NCBI GenBank assembly: GCA_903889915.1
Contig: CAISZK010000462.1
Span: 1-44,530 of the forward strand
Reading direction: 5' to 3'
Origin: an uncultured Bacteroidota bacterium
GTDB taxonomy: Bacteria; Bacteroidota; Bacteroidia; Bacteroidales; CG2-30-32-10
DNA length: 44,530 nt
In this document: positions 11,856 to 21,181 of the stretch, in pieces
Position numbering within the stretch: the first letter of the stretch is position 1
How the letters are laid out: each line of letters begins with the position of its first letter
The notes under the pieces: model-generated
What the model saw: the letters and a program-made list of their open reading frames with translations, nothing else
Database searches by the model: none
Told to the model about the DNA's origin: nothing
Translations under genes and position numbers: made by a program

Positions 11856-12173
11856 ATGAAAGATAATACACACATATTGCAATTGATCAAAATGTCAGTA
11901 ATGACTACTGAACCTGATGCAACATTGATTGTATATGGCTCATACGCCCGTGGTGATAACCGCGAGGATTCCGATTTAGACATTTTAATACTTGTCATCA
12001 AAGACACTGTTTCACGTGCTGACCAAAAGAGGATAAAATACCCCTTATATGATATAGAATTTGACTCAGGAATAATCATCAGCCCTTTAGTTTTCCCTAA
12101 AAAAGATTGGGAATCCAGGCACAGAATTACTCCATTTTATGAAAACGTTCAAAAGGAAAGTAGAATATTATGA
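11856..12173 (+). CDS. MNT-type minimal nucleotidyltransferase (antitoxin-like)
   Basis: LIVYGSYARGDNREDSDLDILILV = GSxARG...SDxDLx nucleotidyltransferase motif. TACCTTTG at 11808-11815. Confidence 0.82.
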   Translation: MKDNTHILQLIKMSVMTTEPDATLIVYGSYARGDNREDSDLDILILVIKDTVSRADQKRIKYPLYDIEFDSGIIISPLVFPKKDWESRHRITPFYENVQKESRIL

Positions 12174-12205
12174 ACGACATTGAACGGAATGAAATGATTC
12201 TCTGA
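12170..12205 (+). pseudogene. Truncated start of a HEPN partner (11 codons)
   Basis: ATGA overlap with the MNT stop; reads MNDIERNEMIL then TGA. HEPN partners of MNT proteins commonly begin in this way. Confidence 0.4.
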
Positions 12206-12284
12206 TTGCATTCCAATTCGCTGACTTTTACATTTTACATTTCTTGTTTTACATTTTACATTTTTTTGAATTGGTTCAAAGTTT

Positions 12285-12315
12285 ACCCCGTTGGATAGAA
12301 AATATCCCACGGGGT
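12285..12315. repeat. Palindromic intergenic element
   Basis: ACCCCGT-t-GGATA-gaaaa-TATCC-c-ACGGGGT: 12 paired bases with one mismatch and a 5-nt loop. Confidence 0.7.
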
Positions 12316-12898
12316 GAAAGTTCAAGGTTCAATGTTCCGCTATCCATTGACATTTGATTAATGACAATTGACCAATGATTAACGAAATTTGATCATTTTC
12401 CCACTATTCCAACCCGAAAAATGGCCGGAATTTTGGGCTTTTTCTTCTTTTTTAATGCCTTTTCAAAAACTATTTTGTTAAATTTTCATTCAATTTTTGA
12501 CAAAAAACTTCTTTTTTTCCAATCAAAAAAATCATTGAAAATTATTCCATTTTTTTATAGTGCAAAAAATTGGTTGATTTTGCTTGCTGTATATATGGCT
12601 AAATTGATTTAGATACTTTTTGCTTGTAATTTTATTTTATATTAAAAACAGATATTAATTTACATCCTTGAATAATTTCTTTAATAATTGTATATAAACA
12701 ACATACCTATTATTCAAAATGCGTAACTCATTTTTCACCTCTTTTGGTATAAAACAATAATAATTGTTTTTCTAAATCGTTTTATTAAATCGGTTTAGCA
12801 GAATTAAATATCAATGTTGTAGTATTAATAATTCTCATAAACTTGATAAAAAAAAATTGGCAGTATTAAAAATTGGTGATTTGATTTGTTTTTATTAT

Positions 12899-12906
12899 TA
12901 TTTTTG
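12899..12906 (+). promoter_or_regulatory. Possible Bacteroidota -7 element upstream of array A
   Basis: TATTTTTG fits TAnnTTTG; no well-spaced -33 TTTG. Would place array A in a transcribed leader. Confidence 0.25.
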
Positions 12907-13180
12907 CTGCAAATTATTTTGCTTATTACTCAAGTTAGAAAATGATTTATAAAAGCCCGATATTGACAAGCCTTCTTACTCCTCTTTCCAGTGGAATTTG
13001 TCCTGAAAACGTGCATAACACACCGTTTATAATAAGCGCATTATTACTTAATAACAGTGCTTCACTTTCAACTAATTGCTATTTTACAGACAATTACAGT
13101 ACAATTTTCAATCATTTTGGAGGCATACCATGCCATGAAATTCTCATTCCGGCCTCTTGTTTTAAGTCTCCGGGACAGGT

Positions 13181-13418
13181 GGGAGCGATTCCCATCGAAC
13201 CCGGCATGATGCCGACCTCAAAGGGAGAAGCTCCCATTGAGGCGGGAGTTGTTCCCGTTGAAATCGGATATGTCCCATTTACATCGGAGTCTCTCCCATC
13301 TCAATGGGAGTGTTGCCCATCTCAACGGGAGTCGCTCCCCTTGAGATGGGAGCCTTGCCCGTCTCAAAAAAGTTACTCCCATTGGGCCGGGAGCCTTGCC
13401 CGAAGAGGAGGGAGCGAC
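13181..13418. repeat. Array A: 21-bp GC-rich tandem palindromic repeats (11 units plus a partial)
   Basis: Units such as gggagaagctcccattgaggc, gggagttgttcccgttgaaat and gggagtcgctccccttgagat. Period 21, with two 20-nt units (13286-13305 and 13369-13388). Confidence 0.93.
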
Positions 13419-13478
13419 AAAAAAATCGAACAGTATCAATCAACAATAAACCAAATTTCTAATTAAATTTTTAAAATC

Positions 13479-14195
13479 ATGACAAAGAAAAAGCTTAAAA
13501 AGGAAGTTCTTGTAACTGCCAATCAATCAGATTTAACTGAATCAGAATTCATGACCGATTCTTATGATAAAATTGGGGCGGCTACTGATCATTCTTCAAT
13601 TGTTACCCTTGACCCGCTGCCTGCAGCGGTGAAAACAATGCTTGACGGATTGGCAGCAAAAATGTCAAAAAAAGTTGCATTGGAGCAAGAACATAAATCA
13701 TTGACTACCGAAATTCACGAAGGATCTGATGATGTGCGAAAAATATTTGCACGCCAGTGGGCAGTCCAAATAGAAACTGCAATTGGTGATGACTACAGCC
13801 AGGCACAGTTGTTTAAATTTGGAATAAAAAATGTTGATAACGGAAAAACCGATAACCCATTGGCAACGGCTGCCAACAGTCTTCCTGTTATTACAAGAAT
13901 CTTAAATGATGTAGAAATGCAACACACAATTTTCTTTTTGAATAGCCTCACCGGCAATGTTGCAATACCTGATGGAGGAGACCATATTGATGTATATGAG
14001 TGGACCGGAGAGGGAATGCCTCCACGCGATCTAAAAAAACTTACATATTTAGGAGTTGCAAAATATGGGAAGTTTGTAAATATTTTCGCTCCCGATGATA
14101 AAGGTAAGACTATTTGGTACATAGCTGTTTATGTCAGCAAAAAAACAAAAACAGCCAATCAGTTAAGTGTAGCTGAAAGTTCAATTGTTTTTTAG
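13479..14195 (+). CDS. Uncharacterised ~240-aa array-associated protein (P1)
   Basis: 238-aa ORF beginning ~60 bp after array A and followed by a strong terminator. Helical central part LDPLPAAVKTMLDGLAAKMSKKVALEQEHKSLTTEIHEGSDDVRKIFARQWAVQIETA. Confidence 0.85.
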   Translation: MTKKKLKKEVLVTANQSDLTESEFMTDSYDKIGAATDHSSIVTLDPLPAAVKTMLDGLAAKMSKKVALEQEHKSLTTEIHEGSDDVRKIFARQWAVQIETAIGDDYSQAQLFKFGIKNVDNGKTDNPLATAANSLPVITRILNDVEMQHTIFFLNSLTGNVAIPDGGDHIDVYEWTGEGMPPRDLKKLTYLGVAKYGKFVNIFAPDDKGKTIWYIAVYVSKKTKTANQLSVAESSIVF

Positions 14196-14212
14196 AAATT
14201 AATGAACAAACT

Positions 14213-14245
14213 ACTTTCCCAAAGTTTTCTTCACTTTGGGAAAGT
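14213..14245 (+). terminator. Hairpin terminator after P1
   Basis: ACTTTCCCAAAG-ttttcttca-CTTTGGGAAAGT, 12-bp perfect stem. Confidence 0.75.
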
Positions 14246-14372
14246 TTAAAAGAAAATTGGAACGAAGAAAGTAAATAAGTTGTAGTAGAGAAAAAAGGAG
14301 AGTATTTGAATTAGGAATAAAAAATGCCACAAGCAAAATTATGTTTGTAAATTATTCGTAAAGTATATTTAA

Positions 14373-14411
14373 GTCTGCCTGTTCTGAAAAGGACGGGTGG
14401 ACTTTTTTTTT
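14373..14411 (+). terminator. Rho-independent-like hairpin with T-tract
   Basis: gtctgcctgttc-tgaaaa-ggacgggtggac then TTTTTTTTT. The stem needs several G-U pairs, valid only for plus-strand RNA. Confidence 0.55.
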
Positions 14412-14441
14412 ATAAAAATTTAATAACCAAAAACAATTACC

Positions 14442-14954
14442 ATGAAAAAAACAATTACCTTAGTTTTTATGATTTTGCTTGTAGCTCTAAGCATCAAACT
14501 TAAAGCTCAGCAACCTCAGATGCAACCACAGCAACAACAACTGCCCGATACAATCACCTATTGGATGGATTATAATTGGGATAATCTGGATGCGAATGAT
14601 TTCGATACCATCTGGAACATCCGTTGTTTTATTCAAGTTCCGGCGGGTGTTTCAATGAAAAATTTTCATCTTAAACTTGATGATGTTTTGAATAACGTGA
14701 ATAATTTGTGCAACACAAATAGTCCTGATGTTACCACAATAACTTCAGGTGTTATTGCATCACCCTGTTATCTGACACCTCATCCAAAACGGACCGAAAC
14801 CAGCTACGTGCCGACATTTACAAAAAGCGGCAATTATATTGTAGCCGATCTTGGTTTTCACCGAAGCCACTATTTTAATGTCGAGGTCAAGCCCAAAGAC
14901 CTTTCGAACAATTTGATTTCAAAAGTTAAAAAATTAAAAGACATTAAATACTGA
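14442..14954 (+). CDS. Secreted protein of unknown function
   Basis: Signal peptide (MKKTITLVFMILLVALSIKLKAQQ) and coherent 170-aa ORF, 7 bp upstream of the large metalloprotease gene. Confidence 0.7.
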   Translation: MKKTITLVFMILLVALSIKLKAQQPQMQPQQQQLPDTITYWMDYNWDNLDANDFDTIWNIRCFIQVPAGVSMKNFHLKLDDVLNNVNNLCNTNSPDVTTITSGVIASPCYLTPHPKRTETSYVPTFTKSGNYIVADLGFHRSHYFNVEVKPKDLSNNLISKVKKLKDIKY

Positions 14955-14961
14955 TAACGTT

Positions 14962-17900
14962 ATGAAAACAACAATAAAATTTTTAGCAATTTTCCATATT
15001 TGCATTGCAACAACATTTGTTGCAAAAAGTCAAATAAAGGTTAAGTGGACAAACCTGAATGTTGCGACTTATGTCACTGTATCAAATGATACCTTGAAAA
15101 AAGTGTATAACCGCACCAACTGGTGCGATGGCGCTGAATCACAAAATGTGTTGAAATCAGGACAGGATGGTTGGGTTGCTTACAAAGTTAATCAAACCAA
15201 TTGCCACCGCGCTCTTGGATTTCAGAGTGGAGCCACCGGCACATGCATGGGTTCAATGGGATGGGGTTTGTATCTGAATACAAATGGCAATCTTATTAAA
15301 ATGATAGGTTCTGCACAAACTACACTTACCACTTATGCTGCTGGTGACTCAATAAAAATTGAGCGAAAAGGCGGTAAAATTTATTATAAAAAGAACAACA
15401 CAAAATTGGATTCAACCTCTGTGTCCAATAATGTTGATTTGTATGTTGATGCCATGCTTTACAGTTATCTCGCTGCATTTGAAAATGTAGTAGCATCATT
15501 TGATGTTTTAAATATTACCTCCACCACACCAGGGTCAAGATGTGGAACAGGAACTGTTACGTTAGGTGCTGTTTCATCAGGCGGAACCATTAACTGGTAT
15601 GCCGCATCTTCAGGTGGTACTTCCCTTGGCACTGGCGCTTCTTTTGTAACACCATCTATATCCACAACTACTAATTATTATGTTTCCACTACATCTGATC
15701 ATGGATATACTTCAACTCCCAGAGTTTCGGTTACAGCAACCATTAATACAATACCCACAGTTTCCATTAGTCCATCATCTAATCCAATTTGCAATGGTTC
15801 ATCAACAACTCTTACTGCATCCGGTGCAAGCACATATAGTTGGAGTGGAGGAGGAACCGGTAACACAAAAGTAGTATCACCAACTTCAACCACTGTTTAC
15901 ACAGTTACTGGTACGGCTGCTAATGGTTGTACTAATACAGCTTCTATAAGCATCACAGTGAATGCGAAACCAACAGTAACATTAAGCGCATCGCCTTCTA
16001 CCATTTGCAATGGCGCTTCTTCAACACTCACTGCAGGAGGAGCCACTTCATACAGTTGGAGCGGAGGCTTGGGAACAGGCAATCCAAAAACCGTGTCACC
16101 AACCACCACAACTGTATATACAGTTACAGGTACAGATGGAAATGGTTGTACAAACACAGCTACAGCAACTGTAACAGTTAATTCAAAACCGACTGTTACA
16201 TTAAGCGCATCGCCTTCTACCATCTGCAATGGCGCTTCTTCAACACTCACTGCAGGAGGAGCCACATCATACAGTTGGAGCGGAGGCTTGGGAACAGGTA
16301 ATCCAAAAACCGTGTCACCAACTTCCACAACTGTATATACAGTGACTGGTACTGATGGAAATGGCTGCACTAACACTGTCACAACCACTGTTACAGTGAA
16401 TGCGAAACCAACAGTAACATTAAGCGCATCACCTTCCACCATTTGTAATGGCGCTTCTTCAACCCTTACTGCAGGAGGAGCCACATCATACAGTTGGAGC
16501 GGAGGATTGGGAACTGGCAATCCAAAAACCGTGTCACCATCTTCCACAACCGTATATACTGTGACCGGTACTGATGGAAATGGCTGTACCAATACAGCCA
16601 CAGCCACTGTTACGGTGAATGCGAAACCAACGGCAACATTAAGCGCATCGCCTTCTACTATTTGCAATGGAGCTTCTTCAACACTCACTGCAGGAGGAGC
16701 CACTTCATACAGTTGGAGCGGAGGTTTGGGAACAGGTAATCCAAAAACCGTGTCACCGACTTCCACAACCGTATATACAGTGACCGGTACTGATGGAAAT
16801 GGATGCACCAACACAGCCGCAACCACTGTTACAGTGAATGCGAAACCAACGGTAACATTAAGCGCATACCCTTCCACCATCTGCAATGGGGTTTCTTCAA
16901 CACTTACTGCGGGAGGAGCAACTTCCTATAGCTGGAGCGGAGGTTTGGGAACGGGCAATCCAAAAACCGTGTCACCAACCACTACCACTGTTTATACGGT
17001 GACTGGTACAAATGCTAATGGTTGTACAAATACGGCAACAACAACTGTAACTGTTAATCCTTTACCTTCAGCAGAGGCAGGGAGAGATACAATCATTTAC
17101 AATGGTGATAGCATACAAATTGGTAGCATTCCTATTGCAGGTTACACCTATCATTGGTCGCCATCTACCGGATTAAATAATACTAATATTGCAAATCCAT
17201 GGGCGAAGCCTGCTGTCTCAAGATATTATTATGTAACTGTAACAAATACTGTTGGCTGTACAAATAAAGATTCAATAAAAATTGGTGTAGCTCTTAAAAT
17301 GAAATGTGCAGCTTCTGACTTTTTAAATCAGGCTTTGCTAAATGATACAATAAATGAAAAATTAAACACCTACGAGAATGTAATAAGCAATTATATTAGC
17401 ACACATTTTCATGCTAAACAAATGTGGAATGAATTTACAATTCCTGTAGTTGTTAATGTTATTAATTTGGGAGAACCTGTAGGAACAGGTACAAATATTA
17501 GTGATCTACAAATAATATCTCAAATTGACGCTTTAAACAGAGATTTTAGCAATAGTGCATCTTCTATTAATCAGTATGCTTCTAATACACATGTCCATTT
17601 TTGCCTTGCTCAAATTCCACCCACAGGATATACGTGGCCAGGAACACCTGGTATTATGAGATATACTGATGCAAGCGCTTCTGATCATCACATGAATCAA
17701 GTTGGTTGGAATCTGTTAGCCGGTTATGGCTTTCCAAGTAATAATTATTTTAATATCTGGGTGGTTAATAGTATAACTGATCAATATAGTACACCTGGTA
17801 TTCAAGGATATGCAACAATGCCCGGAGTTCCTGTAACTAATATAATTACTGGTGTTGTAATAGTTAATCAAATTTTTGGAGACAATTCACTTTATTCAAA

Positions 17901-20900
17901 TTGTCCCAATTGTTACAATTTATCTTTGATAAATGAAGCAGGCAAAATTGCATCCCATGAAGTAGGTCATTTTTTAGGTTTATATCATACATTTGATAGT
18001 ATGTTTGGAGGGGGCATAGCTTGTATTAATGCAAATTCTACTAATGATTGTACCTATTTGGGAGATAAATGTTGCGATACACCTCCCGAATTAAATGCTA
18101 ATTATGGTTTTACTACCATTAATTCTTGCAATACTGATGATATTCCCAATGCCGGCGGATTAAATCCATATTATCCTTCAACTGATGCCAATGATATGAT
18201 AGAAAACTATATGGACTACTCTCCAGATGATATAAGAAATACTTTTACAACAGAACAGGGTCAAAGAATACAAGCAGTTTTAGCTGTTTATCCAACAAGA
18301 TATAATTTGTGCACTCTTGATAATTTAGTATATACCGGGGTAGATGGTTTAACAGGTTGTATGGAACCTGATTTATTCTCTTATTTTAATGTGGTTCAAA
18401 ATACCTACTGTTTAAATTTAAATGGACCTTTAAGTTTCACTTTTACTCCTTCTTTAGGTAATGGTGCAACACACTGGAATTGGACATTTGCTGGTGGTAA
18501 TCCTACAATCGCAAACAATACAACTGCTGCTCCTGTAACTGTAACTTATACAACTGAAGGTAATTATACAGTATCCTTAACGGTCACCGATGATGACAAC
18601 AATAATGATGTATTTGAACAGTCAATTAATGTTACTAATTGCAATGAAATAGAAACTTCATGTTCAAATCCATGCTATGGAAATTTGATTGTTAATGGAG
18701 ATTTTCAGGATAATACATGGTTAGCAAATACTAATAATCCGTATAATGGTGTAAATACAGAATATACATGTACTTCCCAAGGTATGCTAGTTACAGGTCC
18801 TAATAAAGCAAATATTTGTAATTCTACAACTGTTCAGGCTGATAATAGTGGTTGGCTTTGTAATGATCATGACGGATTACCTAACGGCAATTTTTGGGTT
18901 GTTGATGGGCAATCTGATGCTCTTATAATGCCTCCTGTAATTGAAGCTTGGGGGCAGGTTATTCCGCAAGCCTCTTTTATTCCAAATACTGCTTATACTT
19001 TTAGTTTTTGGGTGAATAATATTATTAAGCCCACTTTGAATAGTTATAATTTTGACCCTACTTTGCCTCAAATTCAATTAAAAGTTAATGGTTCTATTGT
19101 TGATTTTGATAATGTTAACTATCCTTCAAACACAGCTTATATTCACCTGATTCCCGACAACTGGGTTCAGCTTTGCTATTCTTTTACTACTCCGAATACT
19201 CCAATAGCTATGAATTTTGTTATTCAATCATGTAATCCTGAAGGCAATGGAGATGATTTTGCTTTGGATGATATTACCTTAACACCTCACATGACTATTA
19301 CTGATAAAATAGGGAATGAAACATGCTTCGGGTCTCAAGATGGTGTTATATATATCTTTGTAACAGACGGCACTTCTCCTTATACATATAATTGGGCTAA
19401 TTCAAATGGCCCCTTTACACCCGTAGATCCAACAGCATTAACAAATCTAAGTGCAGATAATTATACTGTTACTGCTACTGATGCTAATGGATGTTCTGTT
19501 TCTGAAAGTATTGTTATTGGAAATTCAGTTACATCAGCTTGGCCTTATAATCCTTACAATGGAACTAGTAAAGAACTTGGTTCAAGTGTTGCAGTTAATA
19601 CAAATGTTGGAGATCATGATTTTGGTGATGTTTATTCTGTAGGCTATTTTGATGGAAATATTGCATTTGATAACTCTCTCCCAAATACATATACAACTAA
19701 CGGAGGCAAGGATATATTTATTTCAAAATTTGACGCTTGTGGTGATCTTTTATGGAGTAAACAGATAGGTGGCTCTGGTGCGGATATGGTTAATAAAGTT
19801 ATCGTTGATTATAATGGTGATATTATTATCACAGGCTATTTCTCAAATTCTATTAACTTTGGCGGAGGTACAAGAACTGTTGTAGGCTATCCCACTTCAA
19901 CAACTGATCTGTTTGTTGCAAAATATCTTAAAGATGGAACTTATTCTTGGGATTATACTTTTGACCATAATTCTCTAGGTTTACAAGATGTAGGAAATGA
20001 TTTGGTATTGGATCATACAGGAAGCTATGTATATGCAGTAGGAACTGTAGGCGCTTCTGGATTGACTGGAAATATTTATGTTGCAAAAATTAATGAAACA
20101 AATGGAATTCTGTCCTCTTCATATACTTATAATTCATCCACCGCAAAAGGTTTAGGCATTACCTATTGTAATGCATGTGGAACTAATTCAAAAATTCTGG
20201 TAACAGGTCAGGTTGCAGGCAATATCATACTCTATACCTGGGATGCAGGTTTAACAACTCTAACTCCTAATTATTATAATATTACAGGAGCTGGTCAGCA
20301 TATTGTTAGTAATGCAAATTATGCTTATATCGCAGGATATAAAGACGTGTCTGGCAATCATCAGATTGAATTGATAACAGCAGGTTTAAGTACTTTGGGT
20401 ACCCCTAATGTAATAACTTGCGGAAGCGCTCTTGGTTATGATGCTGCCACTGATATTCAACTTGATCAAAATGGGGATGTATTTATTACAGGTCAATTTA
20501 CGAGTAATCCGGCAGAATTTCCAATAGGTTCAGGCAATAACGTTTATAATTCTGCGGATCCATGCACTCCTCCATGTACAAACGATAATTTTGTTGCAAA
20601 ATATTCTGTAACAGGAAATGTATTTGATTGGATTTCTCATTCAGGTTCATCTGATGATGAAACAAGCATCGGAATGTCATTGATTGGAAATGGTTTCGGG
20701 TACATAACCGGAGGTTTTCAGAATAGTGCAACTTTTGGTTCAATTATACTGACTGCTTCTGCTGATCAGGACATGTTTATTGCACGTATTCATGATCTCG
20801 GACCAACACACGGACAATTTGAAAAATTAACTGCTAATGATAATTCTAACAATGCAGAAGATAATATTAGCATTTATCCCAACCCAACGAATGACAAGTT

Positions 20901-21108
20901 AAATATTGACTTATCATTTGTTACTGATACGAAGACAAAAATACTTTTATGTGATCTTGTTGGAAATACTGTAAAAGTAATTGATGAGGGTGTTTTCAGT
21001 AAAAGGCATATCACGACAGATACTTATAATTTAGCAAATGGTGTTTATCTGGTAAAATTTGAACTAGCAGATAAAACAGTAATTAAAAAACTAGCTATCA
21101 TCAAATAA
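14962..21108 (+). CDS. Large secreted M43 (pappalysin/cytophagalysin)-like metalloprotease with repeats, PKD-like domain and T9SS type A sorting domain
   Basis: HEVGHFLGLYHTFD (HExxHxxGxxH) with downstream YMDYSPDD Met-turn; six ~73-aa Ig/PKD-like repeats; C-terminal IYPNPTNDKLNIDLSF...LANGVYLVKFELADKTVIKKLAIIK. Confidence 0.88.
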   Translation: MKTTIKFLAIFHICIATTFVAKSQIKVKWTNLNVATYVTVSNDTLKKVYNRTNWCDGAESQNVLKSGQDGWVAYKVNQTNCHRALGFQSGATGTCMGSMGWGLYLNTNGNLIKMIGSAQTTLTTYAAGDSIKIERKGGKIYYKKNNTKLDSTSVSNNVDLYVDAMLYSYLAAFENVVASFDVLNITSTTPGSRCGTGTVTLGAVSSGGTINWYAASSGGTSLGTGASFVTPSISTTTNYYVSTTSDHGYTSTPRVSVTATINTIPTVSISPSSNPICNGSSTTLTASGASTYSWSGGGTGNTKVVSPTSTTVYTVTGTAANGCTNTASISITVNAKPTVTLSASPSTICNGASSTLTAGGATSYSWSGGLGTGNPKTVSPTTTTVYTVTGTDGNGCTNTATATVTVNSKPTVTLSASPSTICNGASSTLTAGGATSYSWSGGLGTGNPKTVSPTSTTVYTVTGTDGNGCTNTVTTTVTVNAKPTVTLSASPSTICNGASSTLTAGGATSYSWSGGLGTGNPKTVSPSSTTVYTVTGTDGNGCTNTATATVTVNAKPTATLSASPSTICNGASSTLTAGGATSYSWSGGLGTGNPKTVSPTSTTVYTVTGTDGNGCTNTAATTVTVNAKPTVTLSAYPSTICNGVSSTLTAGGATSYSWSGGLGTGNPKTVSPTTTTVYTVTGTNANGCTNTATTTVTVNPLPSAEAGRDTIIYNGDSIQIGSIPIAGYTYHWSPSTGLNNTNIANPWAKPAVSRYYYVTVTNTVGCTNKDSIKIGVALKMKCAASDFLNQALLNDTINEKLNTYENVISNYISTHFHAKQMWNEFTIPVVVNVINLGEPVGTGTNISDLQIISQIDALNRDFSNSASSINQYASNTHVHFCLAQIPPTGYTWPGTPGIMRYTDASASDHHMNQVGWNLLAGYGFPSNNYFNIWVVNSITDQYSTPGIQGYATMPGVPVTNIITGVVIVNQIFGDNSLYSNCPNCYNLSLINEAGKIASHEVGHFLGLYHTFDSMFGGGIACINANSTNDCTYLGDKCCDTPPELNANYGFTTINSCNTDDIPNAGGLNPYYPSTDANDMIENYMDYSPDDIRNTFTTEQGQRIQAVLAVYPTRYNLCTLDNLVYTGVDGLTGCMEPDLFSYFNVVQNTYCLNLNGPLSFTFTPSLGNGATHWNWTFAGGNPTIANNTTAAPVTVTYTTEGNYTVSLTVTDDDNNNDVFEQSINVTNCNEIETSCSNPCYGNLIVNGDFQDNTWLANTNNPYNGVNTEYTCTSQGMLVTGPNKANICNSTTVQADNSGWLCNDHDGLPNGNFWVVDGQSDALIMPPVIEAWGQVIPQASFIPNTAYTFSFWVNNIIKPTLNSYNFDPTLPQIQLKVNGSIVDFDNVNYPSNTAYIHLIPDNWVQLCYSFTTPNTPIAMNFVIQSCNPEGNGDDFALDDITLTPHMTITDKIGNETCFGSQDGVIYIFVTDGTSPYTYNWANSNGPFTPVDPTALTNLSADNYTVTATDANGCSVSESIVIGNSVTSAWPYNPYNGTSKELGSSVAVNTNVGDHDFGDVYSVGYFDGNIAFDNSLPNTYTTNGGKDIFISKFDACGDLLWSKQIGGSGADMVNKVIVDYNGDIIITGYFSNSINFGGGTRTVVGYPTSTTDLFVAKYLKDGTYSWDYTFDHNSLGLQDVGNDLVLDHTGSYVYAVGTVGASGLTGNIYVAKINETNGILSSSYTYNSSTAKGLGITYCNACGTNSKILVTGQVAGNIILYTWDAGLTTLTPNYYNITGAGQHIVSNANYAYIAGYKDVSGNHQIELITAGLSTLGTPNVITCGSALGYDAATDIQLDQNGDVFITGQFTSNPAEFPIGSGNNVYNSADPCTPPCTNDNFVAKYSVTGNVFDWISHSGSSDDETSIGMSLIGNGFGYITGGFQNSATFGSIILTASADQDMFIARIHDLGPTHGQFEKLTANDNSNNAEDNISIYPNPTNDKLNIDLSFVTDTKTKILLCDLVGNTVKVIDEGVFSKRHITTDTYNLANGVYLVKFELADKTVIKKLAIIK
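15967..17061 (+). repeat. Five tandem 219-bp (73-aa) coding repeats
   Basis: KPTVTLSASPSTICNGASSTLTAGGATSYSWSGGLGTGNPKTVSPT.TTVYTVTGTDGNGCTNTA repeated at 15967, 16186, 16405, 16624 and 16843; a more diverged copy precedes them. Confidence 0.93.
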
Positions 21109-21122
21109 TTTTTGATAATTTT

Positions 21123-21153
21123 GTGAGCCTGTATTTTTATAATACAGGCTCAC
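21123..21153 (+). terminator. Hairpin terminator after the metalloprotease
   Basis: GTGAGCCTGTATT-tttat-AATACAGGCTCAC, 13-bp perfect stem. Confidence 0.82.
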
Positions 21154-21181
21154 CATTTTTTAAACCTCAAATTTTAAGATT

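Noticed and set aside
13181-13418. Array A (and array B) as a CRISPR array
   Set aside because: No unique spacers: the whole 21-bp period repeats with minor variation, and no Cas genes are visible.
12942-13466. ORF 174 aa across array A as a genuine protein
   Set aside because: Two single-base deletions in the repeat shift the heptad frame; the N-terminal part lacks a recognisable domain. Kept as a possible but unsupported ORF.
15897-16886. Minus-strand 329-aa ORF
   Set aside because: Shadow ORF opposite the 219-bp repeats of the metalloprotease; the plus-strand protein is clearly real.
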